A DNA stretch of 64,000 nucleotides, from positions 124,001-188,000 of the forward strand of contig NZ_CP029356.1 in the NCBI RefSeq assembly GCF_003130795.1, given 5' to 3'. Of this stretch, positions 56,168 through 64,000 are shown piece by piece. Below the pieces are notes generated by a model. That model ran no database searches, was not told the origin of the DNA, and saw only the letters and a program-made list of their open reading frames with translations. Position 1 is the stretch's first letter, and each line of letters begins with the position of its first letter. The stretch comes from Azospirillum thermophilum (GTDB lineage: Bacteria; Pseudomonadota; Alphaproteobacteria; Azospirillales; Azospirillaceae). Made by a program: the position numbers and the translations under genes.

Positions 56168-57573
56168 CTACTTGCCCAGCCCCATCGCCCGCGGCAGCCA
56201 CAGCGTGATCTCCGGCACGTAGGTGATGGCGATCAGGGCGGCGAAGAGGGGACCAGCCAGGGCAGGATCGCCATGGTCGTGCGCTCCACCGACAGCTTCG
56301 CCACGCGCGCCAGCACGAACAGCACCATCCCCAGCGGCGGATGCAGCAGCCCGATCATCAGGTTCAGCACCATGACGAGGCCGAAATGCAGCGGGTCGAT
56401 CCCCAGCTTCAACACGATGGGCAGCAGGATCGGCACCAGGATGGTGATCGCCGCGATGGTGTCGATGAAGCAGCCGACGAACAGGATCAGCAGGTTCGCC
56501 AGCAGCAGGAACACCCACTTGTTGTCGGTGAAGCCGAGGATGGCGTCCGACATGATCTGCGCCGCCTGGCTGGCCGTCAGCAGCCAGGCGAAGATCGAGG
56601 CCGCGGTGACGATGAACAGCACCGACGCCGTCGTCTCCACCGTGTCGAACGTCGCCTTGGCGAGCGAGCGCAGCGTCATCGAACGGTAGCGGACCAGCCC
56701 GAGGAACAGCGACCACAGCACCGCCGCGACCGCCGCCTCGGTCGGGGTGAACCAGCCGAGCGTCATGCCGCCGATCAGGATCACCGGCGCCATCAGCGCC
56801 ATCACGGCGGAGAAGTCGAAGTACCAGTCGGCCGCCAGCAGCACGGCCAGGGCGACGGAGATCGCCCAGTTGACCGGGACGCCGGCCAGCGTCATCAGCC
56901 ACACCGCCATCGGGAAGCACAGCACCACGACGATCTCGACCGATGCCGCACCCAGCCGGCGCCAGTCGAAGGCCATGTCGCCGCCCCAATGGTGGCGCCG
57001 GGCATGGATGGCGACGGTCCCCATCATGAAGACGGTCATCAGCACGCCGGGGATCACGCCCGCCAGGAACAGCGCGCCGATGGAGACGTTCGCCATCATC
57101 CCGTAGATCACGAAGGGCAGCGACGGCGGGATGATCGGCCCCAGCGTGGCCGAGGCGGCCGTCACCCCCACCGCGAACTCCGTCGAATAGCCATGGTCCT
57201 TCATGGCCTTGATCTCGATGGTGCCGAGCCCGGCGGCGTCGGCGATGGCGGTGCCGGACATGCCCGAGAAGATCACCGACCCGACGATGTTCACCTGCCC
57301 CAGACCACCGCGCATCCAGCCGACCAGCGCGATGGCGAAGTTGTAGATGCGGCCCGTCACGCCGGCGATGTTCATCAGGTTGCCGGCCAGGATGAAGAAG
57401 GGAACGGCCAGCAGCGGGAAGCTCTCCACACCTGCGATCATGCGCTGGGCGAGCACGAGGTCGGGCACCGAGCCGCTGACCACGATATAGATCAGCGAGG
57501 CCACCGCCATGGCGACCGCCACCGGCAGCCCCAGCAGCATCAGGCCGAGAAAGGAACCGATGAGGATCCACAT
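56168..57573 (-). pseudogene. TRAP transporter large permease (DctM), system 2, single-base frameshift near the 3' end
   Basis: A DctM protein that would be 468 residues. The first 440 run intact from MWILIGSFLGLMLLGLPVAV through AASATLGPIIPPSLPFVIYG to MVLFVLARVAKLSVERTTMA. At the G4 run 56248-56251 (C4 on the coding strand) the frame shifts. One added base restores the last helix PLFAALIAITYVPEITLWLP and a stop at 56168. As written the protein ends about 25 residues early, losing the final helix. Since everything else is intact, a sequencing error or very recent mutation is likely. ATG 57573 lies 4 bp after the dctQ stop. Confidence 0.88.
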
Positions 57574-57577
57574 CCGC

Positions 57578-58204
57578 TTACACTCCCTTCCCGTCGAAGG
57601 CTTCCGGCTTCTCCAGCACCGAATGGCCGCGCCGCCAGTTCACCACCGTCACCTGCAGCGACCGCACCGCCATCAGGGCGCAGCCGCCGAGCACGGCGTA
57701 GTAGAGGAGCCCCTTGGGCAGCTCGACGGTGACCATCATCTCGTCGCCGACCACCTCGATCAGCCGCCACATCAGGTGGGTCAGATAGACGAAGAAGGCG
57801 GTGCGGATCACGTCGACCAGGGTGGAGAGCAGCCGCGCCGGCCCGGCGGGCAGAAAGCGGTAGAGGATGTCCACCTGGATGTGGCGCGACAGCCGCACGC
57901 ACATGGACGACCCGACGAACACCAGCGCCACCAGGCAGTAGGAGGCGATCTCCTCCGTCCAGTTCAGCGAGTCGTTCAGGATGTAGCGGGTGAAGAACTG
58001 CAGGAAGACCGCCGCCGCCATCAGCCAGAACAGGGCGACCGTCGCCCAGTCCTCGACCGCGTAATGCGACAGGTCCGCCGGGGGAGCCTCCTCCACGAAG
58101 CTGTGGGCCAGCTCCTCCGGCGTGATCTGGATGTGGTGTTCCTCCGCGGGAGGCTGGTGGAAACCGGCCCCGTGCGGAACCGACCGCTTTGCGTAGCTCG
58201 TCAT
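57578..58204 (-). CDS. TRAP transporter small permease (DctQ), system 2
   Basis: A 208-residue membrane subunit. An unusually long hydrophilic N-terminus (about 50 residues, MTSYAKRSVPHGAGFHQPPA and an acidic stretch) precedes four helices starting at ATVALFWLMAAAVFLQFFTR. NDSLNWTEEIASYCLVALVF and RLSRHIQVDILYRFLP are the DctQ signature positions. ATG 58204 has only a weak ribosome-binding site (TGGGG). It lies 44 bp after dctP and 4 bp before dctM in a clear operon. Confidence 0.92.
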   Translation of the reverse strand: MTSYAKRSVPHGAGFHQPPAEEHHIQITPEELAHSFVEEAPPADLSHYAVEDWATVALFWLMAAAVFLQFFTRYILNDSLNWTEEIASYCLVALVFVGSSMCVRLSRHIQVDILYRFLPAGPARLLSTLVDVIRTAFFVYLTHLMWRLIEVVGDEMMVTVELPKGLLYYAVLGGCALMAVRSLQVTVVNWRRGHSVLEKPEAFDGKGV

Positions 58205-58248
58205 GCGGACCCCAGTGGCTTGCGGGACGGCGGGCGGCGGGCGGCGCG

Positions 58249-59235
58249 TCACCGCAGCGCCTGGATCGCCTCCCAGTCGGCCTTGCGGTAGCCGGCGCTT
58301 TCGGGCGTCACCGCCTTCATCACCGCGTCCTTGAACTCCGCCTTGTCGACCTCGGTGACGGTCAGGCCCTTCTGGCGGAAGCCCTCCACCAGCTCCTTCT
58401 CCTTGGCCTGGATCTCGGCGGTGGAGCGGGCCGCCGCCTCCTGCGTGACCTCGGTGAAGATCTGGCGGTCCTCCGGCGACAGCTTGGTCCACAGGCTCTT
58501 GGAGATGATGGTGTTCAGGCTGTCGATGATGTGGCCGGTCAGGACGATCTGCTTCTGCACCTCGAAGAACTTCTTGGCCTCGATGGTGGTCAGCGGGTTC
58601 TCCTGGGCGTCGACCGTGCCGTTCTGCAGGGCGAGATAGACCTCGGCGAAGGCGATCGGCGTCGGGTTGGCGCCGCAGGCCTTGGGCATCGCCAGGTAGG
58701 CCGGCGCATCGGGCACGCGGATCTTCAGCCCCTTCATGTCCGCGCAGCTCTGAACGGGCCTGTTGGAGGTGGTGTGGCGCGTGCCGTAGTAGGACAGGGC
58801 CACGATGTGGTTGCCGGTCTTGTCCTCGTAGCCCTTGGCGAGCGTCTTGAAGACGTCGCTCTTCGCGTAGGTCAGCAGATGCTGGGGATCGCGGAAGATG
58901 TAGGGGTAGTAGGTGACGCCGATCGGGGGATAGCTGCGCGCCGCGAAGCTGGACCCCGAGATGATCATGTCGACGGTGCCGAGCGACAGGCCCTGGTTGA
59001 TGTCCGCCTCCTTGCCGAGCTGCGAGGCGGGGAACACGTCGATCTGATAGCGGCCGCTGGTGCGCTTCGCGATCTCCTGCGCCGCCCAGAGCGACTGGGT
59101 GTGGAAGGGCTCCGACGTCTCGTAGACATGCGCCCATTTCAGCTTGGTCTGGGCCTGGGCCGCAGACGGAACGGTGAACGGCAGGGCCATCAGCACGGCG
59201 AAGCCCAACGCCGCGCGCCCGGTGCGAGTTACCAT
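58249..59235 (-). CDS. TRAP transporter substrate-binding protein (DctP), system 2
   Basis: Periplasmic protein of 328 residues. The signal peptide MVTRTGRAALGFAVLMALPF ends near AAQAQT. TKLKWAHVYETSEPFHTQSL is the mature start. MKGLKIRVPDAPAYLAMPKA holds the carboxylate-binding Arg, and FAEVYLALQNGTVDAQENPL is typical of sugar-acid-binding DctP proteins such as those for uronates and aldonates. ATG 59235 has GGAGG 9 bp upstream, which rules out the longer frame to 59352. It heads the operon dctP, dctQ, dctM, SMP-30. The ligand is probably a hexonate, uronate or deoxy-sugar acid, judged by the neighbouring UxaA and SDR genes. Confidence 0.93.
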   Translation of the reverse strand: MVTRTGRAALGFAVLMALPFTVPSAAQAQTKLKWAHVYETSEPFHTQSLWAAQEIAKRTSGRYQIDVFPASQLGKEADINQGLSLGTVDMIISGSSFAARSYPPIGVTYYPYIFRDPQHLLTYAKSDVFKTLAKGYEDKTGNHIVALSYYGTRHTTSNRPVQSCADMKGLKIRVPDAPAYLAMPKACGANPTPIAFAEVYLALQNGTVDAQENPLTTIEAKKFFEVQKQIVLTGHIIDSLNTIISKSLWTKLSPEDRQIFTEVTQEAAARSTAEIQAKEKELVEGFRQKGLTVTEVDKAEFKDAVMKAVTPESAGYRKADWEAIQALR

Positions 59236-59320
59236 TTGGCAGTCCTCCCGATTATAAAGCATCCCCGGTTGGCCGGGGAACCTTGGGGGTCGCGCCGCGC
59301 CCCGGCTGACCGCCCTCCGT

Positions 59321-59329
59321 AATATACCA
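59321..59329 (-). promoter_or_regulatory. Candidate extended -10 promoter for dctP system 2
   Basis: On the minus strand the sequence reads TGGTATATT, a TG-n extended -10 element. It gives a leader of about 80 nt before dctP. No convincing -35 is at 17 bp, as is common for extended -10 promoters. Confidence 0.45.
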
Positions 59330-59427
59330 GCAGCAGATTGTTTGGCGTGCAAGCTATTTTGTTGCGCCGGTCAGCTGATGATCCAATAGACCGCGGCCAG
59401 AGGAAGGAAAACGGCACGCCTGCCCCA

Positions 59428-59446
59428 CGCAACTCATGGAGTTGCG
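59428..59446. promoter_or_regulatory. 19-bp palindrome upstream of dctP system 2
   Basis: CGCAACTCATGGAGTTGCG is a perfect palindrome with 8-bp arms and a 3-bp centre, about 100 bp upstream of the proposed dctP -10. It lies in the gap between the SDR gene and dctP. It fits a dimeric regulator, probably one of the two GntR proteins of this cluster; GATGG-type sequence around it is unremarkable. Confidence 0.55.
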
Positions 59447-59540
59447 CAATGGACATAGGCGCTAAGACATATACAAGCCAGATCCGTTACTTGCTGCCGG
59501 CGAGGTTCCGCTTGCCGGTTATGCAGCAAGGGCGGAGCGA

Positions 59541-60272
59541 TCACATCGTCCAGCCGCCGTCGATGACGTGAATCTGTCCCGTCGTGTAGGTTGCCGTCGC
59601 GAGGTGCAGGGCCAGCTCGGCGATCTCCTCCGGCTGGCCGATGCGGCCGATGGGCTGGCGCGCGATGAAGGCGGCGCGGGCGGTCTCATAGTCCCCCTGC
59701 GCGCTCAGCCGCTGCTGGAGCGAAGGGGACTCGACGGTGCCCGGGCAGATGGCGTTGCAGCGGATGCCCCTCGCCACGAAATCCGCCGCGACCGATTTGG
59801 TGAGCCCGATCACCGCGGCCTTGGTCACGGAATAGGCGAAGCGGTTCGGCACGCCCTTCACGCTGGAGGCGACCGACGACATGTTGATGATCGATCCGTC
59901 GCCGCGCTCCAGCATCCCGGGCAGCACGGCCTGGATGGCGCGCATCATCGCCTTGACGTTCAGGTCGAAGGCGAAGTCGAGATCCTCGACGCCGGCCTCC
60001 AGGATCGTGCCGCTGTGGACGATGCCGGCACAGTTGAACAGGACGTCGATCCGGCCGATGCCGGTCAGCTCCCGCCGCACCGCCTGCGGATCGAGAACGT
60101 CGAGCACGCGCGTCTCGATTCCCCGCCCCTCCAGCTCCGCCAGCTTGGCGCCGTTGATGTCGGTGGCGACGACGCGCGCACCTTCGCGGGCGAACAGCTC
60201 GGCCGTCGCGCGGCCGATGCCCTGCGCGGCGGCGGTGACGACCGCGACCTTGCCGGCCAGCCTTTCCGTCAT
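59541..60272 (-). CDS. Short-chain dehydrogenase, 2-keto-3-deoxy-L-fuconate dehydrogenase-like
   Basis: Classical SDR of 243 residues. The cofactor loop TAAAQGIG is at 13-20 with Asp38 in TDIN, indicating NAD+. NCAG is at 80-83, the catalytic Ser is in INMSSVASS, and Tyr147-Lys151 form YSVTK. The stretches AGKVAVVTAAAQGIGRATAE, SSVKGVPNRFAY and RCNAICPGTVESPSL closely follow the 2-keto-3-deoxy-L-fuconate dehydrogenase group as I recall it. That enzyme oxidises the C4 hydroxyl to give a 2,4-diketo acid. ATG 60272 follows GGGAGAGTGGGAC. It is divergent from the tandem-wing GntR gene. The neighbouring UxaA dehydratase would supply its 2-keto-3-deoxy acid. Confidence 0.88.
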   Translation of the reverse strand: MTERLAGKVAVVTAAAQGIGRATAELFAREGARVVATDINGAKLAELEGRGIETRVLDVLDPQAVRRELTGIGRIDVLFNCAGIVHSGTILEAGVEDLDFAFDLNVKAMMRAIQAVLPGMLERGDGSIINMSSVASSVKGVPNRFAYSVTKAAVIGLTKSVAADFVARGIRCNAICPGTVESPSLQQRLSAQGDYETARAAFIARQPIGRIGQPEEIAELALHLATATYTTGQIHVIDGGWTM

Positions 60273-60345
60273 GTCCCACTCTCCCGTCGTCGTCCCGTCC
60301 GCTGTGAAGGCCGGCGCCGCGCAGGCCGGCCGGGGCGGCACCCTT

Positions 60346-60409
60346 CTGTTCGTTATGATCAAAAAACGGTTGATTCCCGGTGCTGTCAAATTGTTTTTTA
60401 AACGAACAG
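60346..60409. promoter_or_regulatory. Paired inverted operators between SDR and GntR genes
   Basis: CTGTTCGTT (60346-60354) and AACGAACAG (60401-60409) are perfect 9-bp inverted copies 46 bp apart, flanking AT-rich DNA with TTGACA on the minus strand (60389-60384). The 8-mer CTGTTCGT also occurs at 54263-54270 in the dctP system 1 promoter. They are probably half-sites or operators for a GntR regulator of this cluster. Confidence 0.55.
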
Positions 60410-60455
60410 TCCGTCCGCCACGGACAGCCCCCTCCCCTGCCGACGGGCCGGTGCC

Positions 60456-61373
60456 ATGAAGACCAACACCGTCTACAAGCGCGCGTACAACCGGTGCCTG
60501 GACCGACTGGCGGAACTGCCCGCCGGCGGCGACCTGGGATCGGAAACGGAACTGTCGGACCTGCTGGGCGTCAGCCGGACCACGGTGCGCGCCGTCCTCT
60601 CGGCCCTGGCGGAGGCGCGGCTGATCGCGCTGGACGGGCGCGGCAAGACCGTGCTGCGGGCACCGAAGCCGCAGGACTATTTCCCGGACTTCGAGACCGA
60701 ATCGGTCGGCGCCACCGTCGAGAAGAAGTTCATGGAGTGGGTGCTGAAGGGCGACTGCAGGCCGGGCCAGCACATCAACAGTCTGGACCTCGCCCGGCAG
60801 TTCGGCGTGTCGACCTCGGCCATCCGCAATTATCTGGGCCACTTCAACCATTTCGGGCTGCTGAAGAAGTCGCAGAACGGCGGTTGGATGTTCCGCGGCT
60901 TCACCGAGGACTTCGCGCTGGAACTGTCCGAGGTTCGCGAGCTGTTCGAGCACCGCTCGGTCCAGCGCTTCATCGAACAGCCGCCGGACTCGCCGGTCTG
61001 GCGCAAGCTCGACCAGATCGAGCGCCAGCACCTCGCCCTGCTGGACGAGATCGACCAGCGCTTCACCGACTTCTCCGACCTCGACGAGCGGTTCCACCGG
61101 CTGATCAACGATGCGGCCAGCAACCGCTTCATCGGCAACTTCTACGACATTATCTCCATGATCTTCCACTACCACTACCAGTGGAACAAGGCGGAGGAGA
61201 AGGAGCGCAACGCCGTCGCCATCCAGGAGCATCTGGCCTGCATCGCCGCGCTGAAGAGCCGCGACCGCGAGGCGGTGACCATAACCTTCCGTGCGCATCT
61301 GAAGACGGCACGCACCACCCTGCTGCGCTCGCTCTCGCGCATCGACGCGCACCAGACCATCGATGCCGACTGA
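60456..61373 (+). CDS. GntR-family regulator with two winged-helix domains and an FCD domain
   Basis: A 305-residue protein. The first winged helix spans about 10-70 (GGDLGSETELSDLLGVSRTT, VRAVLSALAEARLIALDGRG). A second, independent winged helix follows at about 85-150 (GDCRPGQHINSLDLARQFGV, STSAIRNYLGHFNHFGLLKK). An FCD ligand domain is at about 160-290 (RELFEHRSVQRFIEQPPDSP, LDERFHRLINDAASNRFIGN). Normal FadR-type proteins have one wing and about 240 residues. ATG 60456 lies 11 bp after ACGGGCCGG with only a weak ribosome-binding site, but it begins the domain. It is divergent from the SDR and upstream of UxaA, and so probably regulates both. Confidence 0.85.
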   Translation: MKTNTVYKRAYNRCLDRLAELPAGGDLGSETELSDLLGVSRTTVRAVLSALAEARLIALDGRGKTVLRAPKPQDYFPDFETESVGATVEKKFMEWVLKGDCRPGQHINSLDLARQFGVSTSAIRNYLGHFNHFGLLKKSQNGGWMFRGFTEDFALELSEVRELFEHRSVQRFIEQPPDSPVWRKLDQIERQHLALLDEIDQRFTDFSDLDERFHRLINDAASNRFIGNFYDIISMIFHYHYQWNKAEEKERNAVAIQEHLACIAALKSRDREAVTITFRAHLKTARTTLLRSLSRIDAHQTIDAD

Positions 61374-61530
61374 TTCTTACACTCGTTTTTTCTGCATAAA
61401 AAGCAGGTTGACGAGCCTCCCCCGGCCCCGCTCTTTATAGACACGAAACATGCAGGGCGGCGGATTGTCCGCGACGCGCCCGATATGCCGTCCCCGGATT
61501 GCCGGACGGTCTCCCGCGGAGGATTTCCCG

Positions 61531-63062
61531 ATGTCCGCTGCCTCCAACCTGCCGCGTACGCTTCGCCTCAATCCGCAGGACAACGTCCTGATCGCCATCG
61601 ACGAGCTGGCGGAGGGAACGCCGCTGCCGGGGGTGCGGCCGCCCGTACCCGCATCCCGAAGGGGCACAAGGTGGCGGTCCAGCCGATCGCCGCGGGCGCA
61701 CCGGTGCTGAAGTTCGGGCAGATCATCGGCGCCGCCACCGAACCCGTCGTTCCCGGCGACTGGGTGCATGTGCACAATGCCGGCATGCTCGACTTCGCCC
61801 GCGACCATGACAGCCGCGACGGCTCCCTCCGCGTCGACCTGCTGCCGGACCGCGACCGGGTGACCTTCCAGGGCTTCCGCCGGCCGAACGGCAAGGCGGG
61901 GACCCGCAACTACATCGGCATCGCCACCAGCGTGAACTGCTCGGCCACCGTCGCGCGCTTCATCGCGGAGGAGGTCGCCCGCTCCGGCATCCTGGACGAC
62001 TATCCGAACGTCGACGGCGTGGTCGCGCTGGTCCACGGGACCGGCTGCGGCATGGCGGGCAAGGGCGAGAGCTATGACGTCGTGCAGCGCACGCTGTGGG
62101 GCTACACCTCGCATGCCAACTTCGGCGGCGTGCTGCTGGTCGGGCTGGGCTGCGAGGTGCTGCAGGTCGGCCGGCTGAAGAGCGAATACGGCATGACCGA
62201 GGGGCCGCTGTTCCGCAGCATGACGATCCAGGACACCGGCGGCACCCGCAAGACGGTGGAGGCCGGCGTCGCCCGCGTGCGCGAGATGCTGCCTCTGGTC
62301 AATGCCGTGCGGCGGGAGCCGATCCCGGCGTCGGAGCTGGTGCTGGGCCTGCAGTGCGGCGGGTCCGACGGCTATTCCGGCATCACCGCCAATCCCGCCC
62401 TCGGCGCCGCGGTCGACCTGCTGGTGCGTCACGGCGGCACCGCCATCCTGTCGGAGACCCCGGAGATCTACGGCGCGGAACATCTGCTGACCCGCCGCGC
62501 CGTCTCGCCCGAGATCGCCACCAGGCTGGTCCGGCGGCTGGAGTGGTGGGAGGACTACGCCGCCCGCGCCGGCGGCGAGATGGACAACAACCCCTCGCCG
62601 GGCAACAAGGCCGGCGGCCTGACCACCATCCTGGAAAAGTCGCTGGGCGCCGTCGCCAAGGGCGGCAGCATGCCGCTGGCCGCGGTCTACGAATATGCCG
62701 AGCCGGTGACCGCCAGGGGCTTCGTCTTCATGGACACGCCGGGCTACGACCCGGTATCGGCGACCGGGCAGGTGGCGGGCGGCGCGAACATGCTGTGCTT
62801 CACCACCGGCCGCGGCTCCGCCTTCGGCTGCAAGCCGACGCCGTCGATCAAGCTCGCCACCAACTCCGACGTCTACGCCCGCATGACCGACGACATGGAC
62901 ATCAACTGCGGCGACGTGCTGGAGGGCGTGTCGATCGAGGAGAAGGGGCAGGAGATCTTCCGCAGCATCATCGCCGTCGCCTCGGGCGAGCGCAGCAAGT
63001 CCGAACTGCTCGGCTATGGCGGGAACGAGTTCGTGCCCTGGCAGATCGGCGCTACCATGTAA
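61531..63062 (+). pseudogene. UxaA-family altronate/fuconate-type dehydratase, single-base frameshift
   Basis: It would be 510 residues: an N-terminal SAF-like domain (SNLPRTLRLNPQDNVLIAID, then RIPKGHKVAVQPIAAGAPVL) joined to the catalytic UxaA domain (GFRRPNGKAGTRNYIGIATS, GLQCGGSDGYSGITANPALG, GGLTTILEKSLGAVAKGGS). The frame breaks after about 33 residues at the G5 run 61629-61633; one added G restores PLPGGAAARTRIPKGHK. ATG 61531 has GGAGG 8 bp upstream. The family dehydrates aldonates (altronate, galactarate, and L-fuconate in some bacteria) to 2-keto-3-deoxy acids using iron. All catalytic parts are intact, so error or recent mutation is likely. Confidence 0.87.
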
Positions 63063-63098
63063 AGGAGCTGGGTAAAGGACCCGGGTAAAGGAGCTGGG
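63060..63098 (+). repeat. 13-bp triplicate carrying Shine-Dalgarno sequences
   Basis: TAAAGGAGCTGGG, TAAAGGACCCGGG and TAAAGGAGCTGGG follow head to tail at 63060, 63073 and 63086. The first TAA is the uxaA stop. Two units contain AAAGGAG, an ideal ribosome-binding site, and the last is followed at once by a GTG (63098) in frame with the BKACE gene. Copy-number change could alter translation of that gene. Confidence 0.8.
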
Positions 63099-63127
63099 TG
63101 AACGATCCGGGGAGGCATCGACCGGCC

Positions 63128-63856
63128 ATGATCGTGCAGGCTTGCATCAACGGCGCCCGGCCGCGGGGGTACCATCCCCGGCTGCCGCTGTCGCCGCAGG
63201 AGGTCGCCGACGACGCGGCGGCCTGCATCGCGGCCGGAGCGGCGGAAATCCACCTGCATGTCCGCGGGCCCGACGGGCTGGAAAGCCTGGAGCCGGATGC
63301 CGTCGACGCGACGCTGCTGGCGGTGCGGGCACGGGCGCCCGGCAGCTTCGTCGGCCTCAGCACCGGCGCCTGGATCGAACCGTCGGACGAACGGCGGATC
63401 CAGCTCATCGCCGGCTGGCGGAGCCTGCCCGACCATGCCTCCGTCAACCTCAGCGAGGCGACGGCCCCCGACGTCATCGCCCTGCTTCACCGCCGCGGCA
63501 TCGGGATCGAGGCGGGGCTGGCGTCGGTCCTGGATGCCGAACGGCTGGTTTCGCTCGGCCTTGCGCCGCTCTGCCTGCGCGTCCTGATCGAGATCGAGGA
63601 GCAGGAGACGGAGGAGGCGATGGCCGCCGCCGATGCCATCCTGTCGGTGCTGTCCGCCGCCGGCGTCACCAAGCCGGTCCTGCTCCACGGCGTCGACGAA
63701 ACCGTCTGGGCCTTCGTGGAGCGGGCGGCGCGCGAGGGCTATTCGACCCGCGTCGGGCTGGAGGACGGGTTCCTCCTGCCCGACGGGCTGCCGGCGGACG
63801 GCAATGCCGCGCTGGTCGCCGCGGCGGCGCGAACGATGGGGCGGAACCGGCCTTAA
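63128..63856 (+). CDS. BKACE-family protein (DUF849, beta-keto acid cleavage enzyme)
   Basis: A 242-residue TIM-barrel protein. The metal-binding motif AAEIHLHVRGPDG with His42 and His44 identifies the 3-keto-5-aminohexanoate cleavage enzyme family. VQACINGARPR is the first strand, GLSTGAWIEP and IGIEAGLASVLDAERL are later strands, and STRVGLEDGFLLPDG is the conserved C-terminal segment with Glu. Family members condense a beta-keto acid with acetyl-CoA and split it. It is shorter than the usual 270-310 residues. The start may be GTG 63098 (repeat-borne AAAGGAG upstream, adding 10 residues) or ATG 63128. It follows uxaA directly and is probably co-transcribed. Confidence 0.88.
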   Translation: MIVQACINGARPRGYHPRLPLSPQEVADDAAACIAAGAAEIHLHVRGPDGLESLEPDAVDATLLAVRARAPGSFVGLSTGAWIEPSDERRIQLIAGWRSLPDHASVNLSEATAPDVIALLHRRGIGIEAGLASVLDAERLVSLGLAPLCLRVLIEIEEQETEEAMAAADAILSVLSAAGVTKPVLLHGVDETVWAFVERAAREGYSTRVGLEDGFLLPDGLPADGNAALVAAAARTMGRNRP

Positions 63857-64000
63857 GCCGGATCCTCCGGGCACTCCGCGGGGTCGGTCGGCTGCCAGGG
63901 GAACTCGCCCATCGGACCCATCCGCACCCGGTCGCGCTCCACCGTCACATCGCTCTGCATGTAGAGCGCGACCAGTTCGGCGAGCGAGCAGAGCGAGCTG
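63853..64000 (-). CDS. Unidentified protein, C-terminal fragment (runs off the right edge)
   Basis: The last 48 codons of a minus-strand gene: SSLCSLAELVALYMQSDVTV, ERDRVRMGPMGEFPWQPTDP and AECPEDPA, then a TAA. The stop overlaps the BKACE stop by 4 bp in convergent orientation. The composition is that of a real soluble protein, but I do not recognise the family from this piece. Confidence 0.6.
   Translation of the reverse strand, partial: SSLCSLAELVALYMQSDVTVERDRVRMGPMGEFPWQPTDPAECPEDPA

Noticed and set aside
63060..63098. Short repeats considered as a CRISPR fragment
   Set aside because: The units are contiguous 13-mers without spacers and contain ribosome-binding sites; no cas gene is in the window.

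Overview
The window is uniformly GC-rich DNA with dense, mostly intact bacterial genes. It looks like the chromosome or a large replicon of an alphaproteobacterium of the Azospirillum type (Rhodospirillales). The strongest sign is a ChvE/GguAB sugar importer followed by the complete non-phosphorylative L-arabinose pathway in the form described from Azospirillum brasilense (Gfo/Idh-type arabinose dehydrogenase, IlvD-type arabonate dehydratase, SMP-30 lactonase, DHDPS-type dehydratase, semialdehyde dehydrogenase). No rRNA, tRNA, CRISPR array, insertion sequence or prophage gene was seen.

Layout. 0-3.6 kb: an RND efflux pair (membrane-fusion protein and truncated HAE1 permease) behind a near-perfect 20-bp palindrome. 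3.6-10 kb: an amidohydrolase remnant, dusA with an overlapping LysR gene, a DadA-like FAD dehydrogenase, a Sel1-repeat protein and a D-2-hydroxyacid dehydrogenase. 10-13.4 kb: pflB-pflA (pyruvate formate-lyase and activase) behind an FNR box placed as in a class II promoter. 13.6-17.9 kb: a P2-type cation ATPase and a D,D-carboxypeptidase with a SPOR-like end. 18.2-36.4 kb: a carbohydrate island with a glycosyltransferase, two paralogous fusions of a family-1-type glycosidase to an RmlD-type sugar-nucleotide reductase, an MFS transporter, an ABC membrane protein lacking its ATPase, a GH2 glycosidase, a complete ABC exporter, a clan GH-A glycosidase, UDP-galactopyranose mutase and aldose 1-epimerase. 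36.4-37.8 kb: hflX.

38.6-48.9 kb: chvE-gguA-gguB-araA-araC-araB-araD and a ketoglutarate-semialdehyde dehydrogenase, punctuated by hairpins. Import of L-arabinose and its conversion to 2-oxoglutarate can be followed gene by gene. 48.9-54.2 kb, opposite strand: an operon of a TRAP transporter (dctPQM), a GbpR-like LysR regulator and an FAH-family enzyme. 54.4-64 kb: a second sugar-acid cluster with two GntR regulators, an SMP-30 lactonase, a second TRAP transporter, a 2-keto-3-deoxy-fuconate-dehydrogenase-like SDR, an UxaA-type dehydratase and a BKACE (DUF849) enzyme. This may be a sugar-acid route in which BKACE cleaves the diketo acid instead of an FAH hydrolase.

Four genes (amidohydrolase remnant, FAH, second DctM, UxaA) are each broken by the apparent loss of one base in a G/C homopolymer. 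That pattern points to sequencing error at least as much as to real decay. The most novel-looking items are the glycosidase-reductase fusion island, the UxaA-SDR-BKACE combination, a GntR regulator with two winged-helix domains, and a 105-bp intergenic element present twice with identical spacing of three TGCACAA-type motifs.
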